Shown piece by piece: positions 16,209 through 25,398 of a stretch of DNA of 64,000 bases. Position 1 is the stretch's first letter. The number at the start of each line of letters is the position of its first letter. The position numbers were made by a program, and so were the translations under genes. The stretch comes from Nocardiopsis flavescens. GTDB taxonomy: Bacteria > Actinomycetota > Actinomycetes > Streptosporangiales > Streptosporangiaceae. The stretch lies in the NCBI RefSeq assembly GCF_900141985.1, contig NZ_FQZK01000001.1, positions 906,003 through 970,002 of the forward strand, given 5' to 3'. Below the pieces are notes generated by a model. That model made no database searches. It was not told the origin of the DNA and saw only the letters and a list, made by a program, of their open reading frames with translations.

Positions 16209-17361
16209 GGTCGTCCTCCTCCAGCCAGGCGCGGATCTCCTCGGTGTGCTCGCCCAGGCGGGGCGGGGGCAGGTCGTAGCGGGGCGCGCCGCGCGAGAAC
16301 GAGAGCGGGTTGCGCACCCCCGGCACCGCGTCCTCCCCCTCGCCCGCCGCCACCACCGGCCCCAGTCCCAGCCCCTCGGCGAAGGCGACGCCCTCGGCGA
16401 CGCTGTTGATGGGCGCGCAGGGCACCCCGGCCGCGATGAGCAGGTCGAACCACGCCGCCCGGGGGCGGGCGGCCAGGGCCCGCACCAGGTGGGGCCGCAG
16501 CTCGTCGCGGCGGGCGGTGCGGTCCTGGTTGCGGGCGAAGCGCGGGTCGGCGGCCAGTCCGGGCACCCCCAGCGCGTCGCACAGCCGGGCGAACTGGCGG
16601 TCGTTCCCGGCGATGACGATGAGGTCCCCGTCGGCGGTGGGCAGCGGCTCGTACGGGAACAGGCTGGGGTGCGCGTTGCCCATGCGGTGGGGCACCACGC
16701 CGGCGGCGGCGTAGGCGCCGCTCTGGTTGACCAGCCCCGACAGGGCAGAGGAGAGCAGGTCCACCGACACGCGCCGGCCCAGCCCCGAGCGTTCGCGCTC
16801 GTGCAGGGCCGCCAGGACGCCCACCGCAGCGTGCAGGCCGGTCACCACGTCGAACACCGAGATCCCGGCGCGGTAGGGCGGGCCGTCGGGGTCGCCGGTC
16901 AGGCTCATGAGGCCGGAGATCGCCTGCACCATGAGGTCGTAGCCGGGGATGCGGGCGCCCTCCCCGGTGCCGAACCCCGAGATGGAGGCGTACACGACCC
17001 GCTCGTTGCCGGCCGCGACGGAGGCGTGGTCCAGGCCGAACCGCTCCAGCGCCCCGGGGCGGAAGTTCTCGATGAACACGTCGCAGCGCCGGGCCAGGGT
17101 GCGGGCGGCCTCCAGGTCGCCGGGGTCGGCGAGGTCCAGGACCACCGAGCGCTTGTTGCGGTTGACCGACAGGTAGTACGTGGACCGGTCCCCGCGCAGG
17201 GGCGGCGACCACGTGCGGGTGTCGTCGCCGGCGGGCGACTCGACCTTGACCACCTCCGCGCCCAGGTCGGCGAGCAGCATCGTGGCGTAGGGACCCGCCA
17301 GGATCCGGGAGAAGTCCGCGACCAGGAGGCCGGAGAGCGGCCCCTGGGTGGCTTCCTGCAT
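16198..17361 (-). CDS. CaiB/BaiF (family III) CoA transferase
   Basis: 387 residues, typical for family III transferases, which move CoA between carboxylic acids through an enzyme-bound anhydride. Visible motifs: DFSRILAGPYATMLLADLGAEVVKVE at the start (nucleotide fold), NRNKRSVVLDL, VFIENFRPGALERFG, and PGYDLMVQA with the catalytic Asp142. First gene of the minus-strand operon with citryl-CoA lyase, dioxygenase and DoxX. ATG 17361 is preceded by AAAGG. It probably activates an aliphatic acid from the same pathway; the pairing with a lyase of the citrate-synthase fold supports that. Confidence 0.92.
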   Translation of the reverse strand: MQEATQGPLSGLLVADFSRILAGPYATMLLADLGAEVVKVESPAGDDTRTWSPPLRGDRSTYYLSVNRNKRSVVLDLADPGDLEAARTLARRCDVFIENFRPGALERFGLDHASVAAGNERVVYASISGFGTGEGARIPGYDLMVQAISGLMSLTGDPDGPPYRAGISVFDVVTGLHAAVGVLAALHERERSGLGRRVSVDLLSSALSGLVNQSGAYAAAGVVPHRMGNAHPSLFPYEPLPTADGDLIVIAGNDRQFARLCDALGVPGLAADPRFARNQDRTARRDELRPHLVRALAARPRAAWFDLLIAAGVPCAPINSVAEGVAFAEGLGLGPVVAAGEGEDAVPGVRNPLSFSRGAPRYDLPPPRLGEHTEEIRAWLEEDDRER

Positions 17362-17388
17362 CGGGACGACCTTTCGTTGACCGCTCTA

Positions 17389-17420
17389 CGGACGTGCGTC
17401 CGCAAATATCGTCGGACGAT
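17389..17420. promoter_or_regulatory. Paired dyads in divergent promoter
   Basis: CGGACG-TG-CGTCCG (17389-17402) and ATCGTC-G-GACGAT (17408-17420) are two perfect inverted repeats 28-60 bases upstream of the CoA transferase start. They could bind the IclR regulator or another factor controlling this operon and perhaps the divergent amidohydrolase. Confidence 0.6.
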
Positions 17421-17595
17421 CGCACCACCGTGTCAAGGGCCCGAAACCCCTCCGAACAGCGGATGAGGGAGCTTCGGGAAAAACAGGCCGACCCCCGTTG
17501 ACAAGGGGGCCGCACCCGATTCACCCTGGTGGCACCCAAGGAGATCGCTGGGCGGACGAGTGTCCGGCCGGTCCGTGCCCCCGGGAGAGGTCGCC

Positions 17596-19092
17596 ATGAC
17601 GCACCACCCCTCCGACCACCGGCCCACCCCCGTCCCCGAGCCCGGCCGCCCCCTGGTCTTCCGCGGCGGCACCGTCCTGACCATGGACGACGCCGGGACC
17701 GTGCTGACCGGCGCCGACGTGCTCGTGGTCGGCGGGCGCATCGAGGCCGTCGGCCCCCGGCTGGCCGTGCCCGAGGACGCCCGCGAGATCGACGCCCGCG
17801 GCGGCATCGTCATGCCGGGCATGGTCGACACCCACCGCCACACCTGGCAGACCGCCCTGCGCGGCTACGGCGCGGACTGGACCCTCACGCAGTACTTCGT
17901 GTGGTTCTACCTGGAGTGGGGCCTGCGCTTTCGCCCCCAGGACATCCACGCCGGCAACCTCCTGGGCGCGTGGGAGGCCCTGGACGCCGGGGTCACCACC
18001 ACCGCCGACTGGTCCCACGGCCTGGCCACCCCCGAGCACGCCGACGCCGCCGTCGACGCGCTGGAGGAGGTCCCCACCCGGTACGTGTTCGCCTACGGCA
18101 ACATCCACGCGGCCCCGTGGGAGTGGGCGCCCTCCGCCGACCTGCGCTCCTTCCACGACCGCCGCTTCCACGGCCGGGCCGACGACATGCGCGGCTTCCA
18201 GCTGGCCTTCGACGTCACGGGCGAGGAGTCCTTCCCCGAGCTGGCCGCCTTCGAGGCCGCCCGGGAGATGGGCGCCGAGGTCACCACCCACGCCGGGGTG
18301 TGGGGCGCCACCGGCGACGCCGGGATCCGCCTCATGCACGACCACGGGTTCATGGGGCCGGGCACCGTGTACGTGCACGCCGCGTCCCTGTCCGAGGACT
18401 CCTACCAGCGCATCGCCGCCACCGGCGGCTCGGTGTCGGTCTCCACCGAGAGCGAGCAGAGCGCCGGGCAGGGCTACCCGCCGACCTGGCGGCTGCGCCG
18501 CCACGGCATCCCCGTCTCCCTGTCCATGGACACCGGCGTGTGGTGGAGCGCCGACCTGTTCAGCGCCATGCGCGCGACGCTGGGGGCCGACCGCTCCCGC
18601 GAGCACCTGCGCGCCCACGAGCGGGGCGAGACGGTGACCCACAGCCACCTGCGCGCCGAGCACGTCGTGGGCTGGGCCACCCGCGGCGGCGCCCGCGCCC
18701 TGGGGCTGTCCCACGCGGTCGGCAGCCTGGAGCCGGGCCGCAGGGCCGACGTGGTGCTGCTGCGCAACGACACCTCGCCCGCGATGTTCCCCCTGCTCAA
18801 CCCCTACGGCCACGTCGCCTTCCAGGCCCAGCGGGCGGACGTGCACACCGTCGTGGTCGACGGCCGCGTGGTCAAGCACGAGCACCGGCTGGTCGGCGCG
18901 GACATGGCGGCGGTGCGCCGCGCGGTGGAGTCCACCCTGGACTACCTGCGCGAAGTGATGGGCGACCGGGCCTGGGAGCAGGGCATGAACCCGGACGTGC
19001 CCGACGCCGAGGTCCTGGACAACCCCTACACCTACACCGGGTTCCGCGACGCCTCCACCCACCGCCGCCGCGAGGGGGCGCCCGAGGCCTGA
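17596..19092 (+). CDS. Amidohydrolase-family (TRZ/ATZ-type) metal-dependent deaminase or hydrolase
   Basis: 498 residues from ATG 17596, chosen for GGGAGAGG upstream; an in-frame GTG at 17560 has a weaker context. The TIM barrel has the metal site GMVDTHRHTWQ (His80, His82), later His in VTTHAGVWG and VYVHAAS, and Asp in SLSMDTGVWWS. The C-terminal composite-sandwich part reads SLEPGRRADVVLL. Such enzymes deaminate or hydrolyse N-containing rings (cytosine, guanine, triazines, 8-oxoguanine). It is transcribed away from the dioxygenase operon, with 234 bases between the starts. The substrate cannot be assigned. Confidence 0.88.
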   Translation: MTHHPSDHRPTPVPEPGRPLVFRGGTVLTMDDAGTVLTGADVLVVGGRIEAVGPRLAVPEDAREIDARGGIVMPGMVDTHRHTWQTALRGYGADWTLTQYFVWFYLEWGLRFRPQDIHAGNLLGAWEALDAGVTTTADWSHGLATPEHADAAVDALEEVPTRYVFAYGNIHAAPWEWAPSADLRSFHDRRFHGRADDMRGFQLAFDVTGEESFPELAAFEAAREMGAEVTTHAGVWGATGDAGIRLMHDHGFMGPGTVYVHAASLSEDSYQRIAATGGSVSVSTESEQSAGQGYPPTWRLRRHGIPVSLSMDTGVWWSADLFSAMRATLGADRSREHLRAHERGETVTHSHLRAEHVVGWATRGGARALGLSHAVGSLEPGRRADVVLLRNDTSPAMFPLLNPYGHVAFQAQRADVHTVVVDGRVVKHEHRLVGADMAAVRRAVESTLDYLREVMGDRAWEQGMNPDVPDAEVLDNPYTYTGFRDASTHRRREGAPEA

Positions 19093-19100
19093 GGCGGACC

Positions 19101-19217
19101 GGGACCGGGGCCGCACAGGGCCCCGATCGCACGGGGACCGGGGCCGCACGGAGTCCGGGGTGCGCAGGGGTCGAGACCGCGCGAAGCCCCGATCGCGCAG
19201 GACCCCGATCGCGCAGG
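19101..19217. repeat. Short GC-rich tandem/direct repeats between convergent genes
   Basis: GGGACCGGGGCCGCAC occurs at 19101-19116 and 19134-19149; CCCCGATCGCGCAGG occurs at 19187-19201 and again 16 bases later at 19203-19217, with a partial copy at 19121-19130. The region lies between the amidohydrolase and TetR stops. Confidence 0.7.
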
Positions 19218-19300
19218 GGCGGCACAGGACGGGGCCGGGGTGGCGAGCGGGGCCGCTCCGGCCCTCCCCCGTGCCCCCGGGGCCCGCTCTCGGGGGCGGA

Positions 19301-20005
19301 TCAGCCGGCTGCGGGGCGCGGGGCGCCCAGCCGCACCAGCAGCTCGTCCAGCAGGGCGGCCTCGCCGGGGGTGAGCACCCCCCGGGTCCCGTCCCGGGCC
19401 AGCAGCGCGCGCAGCGCCCCGGCGTGCGCGGAGGCCCCGCCCCCGGAGGTGCGGGGCGCGTCGGCCACCACGGAGGCCAGCACGGACTCGCGCACCGCCT
19501 CGGACAGGCGCGGGTCGTCGGCGCCGCGGGCGACCAGGCCCAGCGCCACGCCCGTACAGCAGGAGTGGATCATGTCGGCGGCGGTGCCGGCGTCCACGGC
19601 CAGCCGCCCGGCCTCGGCCACCCGGTCCACCAGGCCGAGCAGGAAGACGCGGGCCCGGGCCGCGGAGTCGCCCCCGTGCGGGGAGCCGGGCGCGTACATG
19701 AGCACGTAGTGGGCGGGGTTCTCCACGGCGAAGCGCACGTGCAGGTCCCACCCGGCCCGCAGGTCCTCCACCGGGTCGCCGGAGGGCACCTGGGCCTCCT
19801 TGCCGGCGAAGTAGCGCTCGAACCCGTCGGCGGCCACGGCGTCGAGCAGCCCGGCCATGTCGCCGAAGAGCCGGTACAGGGCGGGCGGCTGCACCCCCGC
19901 GGCGGCGCTCACCGAGCGGGTCGTGACGGCCTCGCGCCCCTCGCGGGTGAGAAGGTCGGCGGCGGCGCCGATGATGCGGCCGCGGGTGTCCTGCCTGTCT
20001 CCCAT
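19301..20005 (-). CDS. TetR/AcrR-family regulator
   Basis: 234 residues. DNA-binding domain at residues about 5-55 (RGRIIGAAADLLTREG, then SVSAAAGVQPPALYRLFGD). The effector half contains WDLHVRFAVENPAHYVLMYAP, a TetR_C pattern seen in many actinobacterial regulators, and a Ser/Gly-rich loop. A TAAC-N8-GTTA operator is 20 bases upstream of the start. Its targets are unknown; the gene downstream on the same strand direction is not obviously linked, and no divergent partner gene lies close. Confidence 0.9.
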   Translation of the reverse strand: MGDRQDTRGRIIGAAADLLTREGREAVTTRSVSAAAGVQPPALYRLFGDMAGLLDAVAADGFERYFAGKEAQVPSGDPVEDLRAGWDLHVRFAVENPAHYVLMYAPGSPHGGDSAARARVFLLGLVDRVAEAGRLAVDAGTAADMIHSCCTGVALGLVARGADDPRLSEAVRESVLASVVADAPRTSGGGASAHAGALRALLARDGTRGVLTPGEAALLDELLVRLGAPRPAAG

Positions 20006-20024
20006 GCGGCCAGGCTATCAACGC

Positions 20025-20040
20025 TAACAGGAACCCGTTA
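20025..20040 (-). promoter_or_regulatory. Candidate TetR autoregulatory operator
   Basis: TAAC at 20025-20028 and GTTA at 20037-20040 form an inverted repeat with an 8-base spacer, 20-35 bases before the TetR start at 20005. Confidence 0.5.
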
Positions 20041-20068
20041 TCCGCTCTCTCCCCCGGCCGGGGCCGTC

Positions 20069-20704
20069 TCAGCGGCTCCGCGGCCGGCCCTCCAGCCGGT
20101 CCGCCAGCACCCGGGCCAGCCCCGCGCGCCACTGCGACCAGTCGTCGATGCGCGGCCCCGCCAGGAGCCGGTTGTAGTGGCGGGTGAACCGCAGGAGCGA
20201 CCACCGCGGCCGGACGGCGCCGGTGACCTGCGGCTTGTCGTCGATCAGCACGTCGCCCAGGACCCGTGTCTTGTCCCGTGTGATGACGGTGGCGTCCGCC
20301 AGCTCCGCGCCCAGGTGCTCCTGCACCCACCGCAGCTTGTCCGAGGCGCAGGTCGGGTTGCTCAGCCAGGGGCTGGTGCACACCGCCACGTCGATGCCCG
20401 CGCCGACCATCTCCCCCACGGCCTCCACCCCGCCCGGCACCGGCTCCAGCGCGGCGAAGAACCCGGGCTCGTCCACCACGGTGACGGTGGCCGCCCGCTC
20501 CTCCTCGGAGAACCCGGTGAACAGGTCGAAGCTCTCCCGGCTCCCGGCGTCGGCGACGGGGATGTGGGGGAAGAGGCGCCGCCGCGAGGAGACGAAGTGG
20601 TCCTCCCAGCGGCACAGGACGTCGTCCATGTCCACCAGGACGGTGGGCGGGCGCCCCTCCCGCTCGGCGTGCAGGTCCAGGGCGTGCGTCAGGGGATCGC
20701 TCAT
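20069..20704 (-). CDS. 5'(3')-deoxyribonucleotidase-like HAD hydrolase (NT5C family)
   Basis: 211 residues from ATG 20704. HAD-fold motif I is VLVDMDDVLCRWEDHF (nucleophile and acid Asp in DMDD), motif II is VAVCTSPW, and motif III/IV region is DVLIDDKPQVTGA. Together with the DLFTGF and FFAALEPVPGG cap segments this matches the NT5C/5'-nucleotidase-deoxy family, which dephosphorylates dUMP/dTMP-type nucleotides. A longer frame upstream (GTG 20722) exists but has no better ribosome site. It stands alone between a TetR gene and the terminator of the large hydantoinase operon. Confidence 0.85.
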   Translation of the reverse strand: MSDPLTHALDLHAEREGRPPTVLVDMDDVLCRWEDHFVSSRRRLFPHIPVADAGSRESFDLFTGFSEEERAATVTVVDEPGFFAALEPVPGGVEAVGEMVGAGIDVAVCTSPWLSNPTCASDKLRWVQEHLGAELADATVITRDKTRVLGDVLIDDKPQVTGAVRPRWSLLRFTRHYNRLLAGPRIDDWSQWRAGLARVLADRLEGRPRSR

Positions 20705-21007
20705 CGGACCATCATGATCCACGGCCGTCCGCCCGCCGGAGCCGCCCCGTCCCCGGCCGTGTGACGCGCGCCGCCGCGGGCCCTCACCGGGCGGCGGGGC
20801 GCCGCAGGGCGCGTGGCGCACCCCCGGCGCCGGGGGCCGCGCGTCTCTCGCGGGCGCTACCGGACGGCATCGGATCCGGCCCCGGCGCAGGACACCCGGG
20901 GCCGCGCACGGCGGGCCCCGCACACCGCCGGACGCCGCCGGCTCCGGCCGCGGCGACAGGAGCCGCGCGCCGCCGCGGGCCTTCCCCGGCCCGCGGCGGC
21001 GCGCCCC
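20705..21007. other. Intergenic region with operon terminator
   Basis: 303 bases of very GC-rich sequence; apart from the hairpin at 20965-21004 and shorter inverted GC stretches near 20770-20800 nothing is recognised. Confidence 0.5.
20965..21004 (-). terminator. 17-bp perfect hairpin ending the hydantoinase operon
   Basis: Arms 20965-20981 and 20988-21004 are fully complementary with the loop TTCCCC. It begins 4 bases beyond the hydantoinase stop codon. Confidence 0.85.
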
Positions 21008-22402
21008 TCAGCGCAGCGGGCCCACCGGCCCCGACGGGATGCTCCGCCCCAGCGGGCGGGGGTCGGCGAGCGCCCCGTCGCGGACCACCACCCGCCCGCC
21101 CACGACCACCGTGCGGGCCCGGCCCGTCAGCTCCCGCCCCTCATAGGGGGTGTAGTCGGTGGCCATGTGCAGGTCCCCCGTGCGCACCGTCCACCGGGCG
21201 GCCGGGTCCCACAGCACGATGTCGGCGTCCGACCCCGGCGCCAGCACCCCCTTGCGCGGGTACAGCCCGTTCAGGCGCGCCGGGGCCGCCGCCACCAGGT
21301 CCACGAACCGCGTGGCCGACAGCCCCCGCCCCGCCACGTACTCCGAGTACAGCACCGCCAGGCGGGTCTCCACGCCGGGCAGCCCGTTGGGCATGGCCCG
21401 CACGTCGTGGCGGTGCCGCTCCTTCTGCGCGGTGTCGTAGCAGCAGTGGTCGCTGCCGACCGTGCTGATCTCGCCGGTGAACAGGTGCCGCCCCAGGGCC
21501 TCGACCGTGGCCCGCGGGCGCAGCGGCGGGCAGCACACGAACCGCTCGGGGTGCTCGCCCGCGTACGCGCCCTCGTCCAGCACCAGGTGGTGGGCGACCG
21601 CCTCGCTGTAGGCGGGCCGGCCGCGCCGCCGGGCCGCCGCGACCAGTTCCACGGCCTCGGCGGAGGACTGGTGGACGAAGTACACCGGCGCGCCCACCGA
21701 CTCGGCGATCGCCAGCACCTCGGCGACCGAGGCCGTCTCGGCCAGCTCGGGCCGGGTGTCCCCCATGTGCTCGGCGCCCGTCCGGCCGCGGTCCCCGCTG
21801 AGCCGCTGGGCCTCCTCGATGATGTGGTCGGCCTCGCAGTGGATCACCACCATGCCGCCGGTGGCGCCCACCGCCTTCATGGTCCGCAGCACCGTGTACT
21901 CGTCGGCCATGGTCTCGCCGCGGTAGGTGGTGAACATCTTGATCGTGTTCACCCCCAGGCCCGCCATGGCGGCCAGCTGCTCCCCGGTCGTGTCGTCCCA
22001 GGTCACCACGCACCCGTGCAGGGCGCTGTCGCACAGGCCCTGCCCGGCCGCCCCCTGCCGCTCGCGCACGGCCTCCAGGGGGCTCTGCCCCGGCCCGGGG
22101 ATGGCGAAGTCCACGATGGTCGTGGTGCCCCCGAAGACGGCGGCGGTGGTGCACCCCCGGTAGTCGTCCAGGGAGGTGAACTCCCCCGAGGTGAACCCGA
22201 CGTGGCAGTGGGGGTCGACCCCGCCCGGCAGGACCAGCAGGCCGGTCGCGTCGACCTCCTCGGGGCGGGACCCGTCCGGGGCGGGCGCGCCGGGCTCGGC
22301 CAGCGCCAGCACCCGGCCCGCGCCGACGAACACGTCGGCCGCGCCCTGCCAGTCGGCGTTGACGACGGTGCCCCCGCGCACGACCAGGTCGGCGGCGCTC
22401 AC
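21008..22402 (-). CDS. Dihydropyrimidinase / D-hydantoinase
   Basis: 464 residues of the cyclic amidohydrolase family, which open dihydropyrimidine or 5-substituted hydantoin rings to N-carbamoyl acids. All binuclear-site ligands are present: His65 and His67 (GGVDPHCH), the carboxylated Lys155 (NTIKMF), His188 (VIHCEAD), His244 (YFVHQSS) and Asp318 (GSDHC). Last gene of a 14-gene minus-strand cluster; its GTG start overlaps the preceding stop (GTGA, 22399-22402). With HyuA/HyuB and an importer in the same cluster it probably acts on an imported cyclic amide or imide rather than on pyrimidines. Confidence 0.93.
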   Translation of the reverse strand: MSAADLVVRGGTVVNADWQGAADVFVGAGRVLALAEPGAPAPDGSRPEEVDATGLLVLPGGVDPHCHVGFTSGEFTSLDDYRGCTTAAVFGGTTTIVDFAIPGPGQSPLEAVRERQGAAGQGLCDSALHGCVVTWDDTTGEQLAAMAGLGVNTIKMFTTYRGETMADEYTVLRTMKAVGATGGMVVIHCEADHIIEEAQRLSGDRGRTGAEHMGDTRPELAETASVAEVLAIAESVGAPVYFVHQSSAEAVELVAAARRRGRPAYSEAVAHHLVLDEGAYAGEHPERFVCCPPLRPRATVEALGRHLFTGEISTVGSDHCCYDTAQKERHRHDVRAMPNGLPGVETRLAVLYSEYVAGRGLSATRFVDLVAAAPARLNGLYPRKGVLAPGSDADIVLWDPAARWTVRTGDLHMATDYTPYEGRELTGRARTVVVGGRVVVRDGALADPRPLGRSIPSGPVGPLR

Positions 22403-22787
22403 CGCTCCTCCCCGGCGGCCAGGTGGGCGCGCCAGCCGCCCCGGTCGCTGATGTCGCTCACGCCGGGCAGCTCCAGGGAGGCGGCGCGCATGCGCATGGC
22501 CAGCGACCCCGACCCGTCGGCCATCTCCACCACCCCCAGCTCCAGCTCCTCGGGCTCCTCGGGCAGCAGCCGCTCGCGCAGCTGCGCGTACTCCACCTCG
22601 TACAGCTCGCCGGGGACGGCGCGGCCCTCCTCCGCGACCGGGTGCAGGCCCGGGAACTCGTCGCGCACGGAGTAGAAGCGGTAGCGCGGCGCGGTCAGCG
22701 CCGGGCCCAGGAAGCGCGCCCCCTCCAGGGCGTGGTTGATCTCTCCGCCGGACATGGCCTGGCCGTTGACGAACATGCGGACCGTGG

Positions 22788-22791
<4 letters not shown>
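22399..22791 (-). CDS. Gamma-glutamylcyclotransferase-like protein (allophanate-hydrolase C-domain type)
   Basis: 130 residues from GTG 22791, which overlaps the upstream ATPase stop (GTGA) and has GAGGAG five bases before it. It begins MTTVRMFVNGQAMSGGEINHA and continues ARFLGPALTAPRYRFYSVRDEFPGL, a pattern shared with the C-terminal domain of allophanate hydrolases and with AIG2/gamma-glutamylcyclotransferase-fold proteins. Such stand-alone proteins occur beside amidases and hydantoinases and may handle an N-carbamoyl or glutamyl intermediate. The acidic residue expected for catalysis is plausibly one of the Glu in the middle, but I cannot assign it. Confidence 0.8.
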
Positions 22792-23638
<847 letters not shown>

Positions 23639-23642
<4 letters not shown>

Positions 23643-24499
23643 AGTGCTTCTCCCTCGGTCGTGGCGGGGACGGGGGCGCCCAGCCGGCGGCCGGGCGCGT
23701 CGCCGATGCGGGGGACGGCGTCGAGCAGGGACCGGGTGTAGGGGTGGGACGGGGAGGCGTAGAGCCGGTCCACGTCCGCCTCCTCCACGATCAGCCCGTG
23801 GCGCATGACGGCGACCCGCCGGGCGAACCCGGCGACGATGCCCAGGTCGTGCGTGATGAGCAGGACCGCCATGCCCCGCTCCCGGGCCAGGTCCTCCATC
23901 AGCTCCAGGACCTGGGCCTGCACGCGCACGTCCAGCGCCGTGGTGGGCTCGTCCGCGATGAGCAGCCGCGGCTCGGCGATCACCGCGATGGCGATGACCA
24001 CGCGCTGGCGCATCCCCCCGGAGAACTGATGGGGGTGGTCGTCGAAGCGCCGGTCGGGGTCGGCCACCCCGAGCCGGCCCAGCAGGTCCACGGCGCGGCG
24101 CCGCGCCTCGCGCCGCCCCACGCCCCGGATGCGCAGCGGCTGGGTGATCTGCCAGCCCACGGTCTTGACCGGGTTGAGCGAGGCCAGCGGGTCCTGGAAG
24201 ACGAGGCCGGCGCGGGCGCCGCGCACGCGGCGCACCTCCCGCGGCGTCATCTCCAGGACGTCCTCGCCCTCCAGCAGGATGCGCCCGCCGGTGCGGGCGT
24301 CGGGGTCAAGGCGCAGCACCGACCGGGCGGTCACGGACTTGCCGGACCCGGACTCGCCCACCAGGGCGACCCGCTCGCCGGGGGCGACCGCCAGGTCCAC
24401 GCCCCGCACGACCTGCGCCGGCCCCTGCGGGGTCGGGTAGGACACGGTCAGCCCGCGGATGTCCAGCAGCGGGCTTCCTTGGGTGGGGTGCGCGCTCAT
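23639..24499 (-). CDS. Dipeptide/oligopeptide ABC importer ATPase (DppD/OppD-like)
   Basis: 286 residues. Walker A GESGSGKSVT, Q-loop GLVFQDPLASLNPV, signature FSGGMRQRVVIAIAVI, Walker B RLLIADEPTTALDVRVQ, and the C-terminal HPYTRSLLDAVPRIG motif of the OppD/DppD subfamily. The ATG at 24499 overlaps the permease stop by ATGA. First of the two ATPases; order permease-permease-ATPase-ATPase is canonical for peptide and nickel transporters. Confidence 0.93.
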
Positions 24500-25398
24500 C
24501 GGCGCCCTCCCGTTCTCAGGGTGGGGTCGGTGCGCACGCGCAGCCAGTCACCGACCAGGTTGAAGGCGATCGCGGTGATCGCGATGGCCAGTCCGGGGAA
24601 GAGCACCGTCCACCACGCGGTGACGGCGGTGTCGCGGGAGGCCGCGATCATCGCGCCCCACTCGGAGGCGGGCACCTGGGCGCCCACGCCCACGAACGAC
24701 AGGCCCGAGATCACGAGCATGACCGCCGAGACGTCCAGCGTGGTCTGCACGTACAGGGCGCTCAGGGAGTTGGGGAGCACGTGGCGCAGGACCAGGCGGG
24801 TGCGGGACACGCCCAGGACCCGCGCGGACTCCACGAACTCGGCGTCGCGCACCTCCCGGACCAGGGTCCGCACCAGCCGGGCGTAGCCCGGCCACCAGGT
24901 GGCCGCCAGGGCGATCACCGCGGACTGCAGGCTCGGCCCCATCGCGGCGGCCAGGCCCAGGGCCACCACGATCGCGGGCAGGGACAGGCCCACGTCGCAG
25001 ATCCGCATGAGGACCTCGTCGACGATCCGGCCGCCCAGCGCGGCGGCCGTGCCGATGACGGTGCCGATCACGGTGGCCGCGGCGATCACCGCGACGGTGG
25101 CCAGCAGGGTGGTGCGCCCGCCGGCCAGGATGCGGCTGAGGATGTCGCGGCCGTTGGCGTCGGTGCCCAGCCAGTGCTCGGCCCCCGGCGGGGTCAGCGC
25201 GGCGGGCAGGTTCACCGCGTAGGGGTCCAGGGGCGCCAGGTAGGGGCCGGCCAGGGCGAGCAGGACCATGAGCCCGGCCGTGCCCAGGGCGATCCGGTCG
25301 ACGACGGTGGTGTGGCCGCGCCGCTCGCCCCCGGTGCGGGACAGCAGGGCGCGCAGCCCCGCGGAGCGGGCCGGGGCCGGTGTGGTGGTGGTGCTCAT
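24496..25398 (-). CDS. Dipeptide-type ABC importer permease (DppC-like)
   Basis: 300 residues from ATG 25398, which overlaps the preceding permease stop (ATGA, 25395-25398). An N-terminal cytoplasmic stretch and first helix (LGTAGLMVLLALAGPYLAPLDPYAV) precede HWLGTDANGRDILSRILAGGRTTLL, diagnostic of DppC, then five further helices and the EAA loop (EFVESARVLGVSRTRLVLRHVLPN). Forms the channel with the neighbouring DppB-like protein. The much longer frame in the same register to 29094 is an accidental extension and was rejected. Confidence 0.92.
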   Translation of the reverse strand: MSTTTTPAPARSAGLRALLSRTGGERRGHTTVVDRIALGTAGLMVLLALAGPYLAPLDPYAVNLPAALTPPGAEHWLGTDANGRDILSRILAGGRTTLLATVAVIAAATVIGTVIGTAAALGGRIVDEVLMRICDVGLSLPAIVVALGLAAAMGPSLQSAVIALAATWWPGYARLVRTLVREVRDAEFVESARVLGVSRTRLVLRHVLPNSLSALYVQTTLDVSAVMLVISGLSFVGVGAQVPASEWGAMIAASRDTAVTAWWTVLFPGLAIAITAIAFNLVGDWLRVRTDPTLRTGGRR

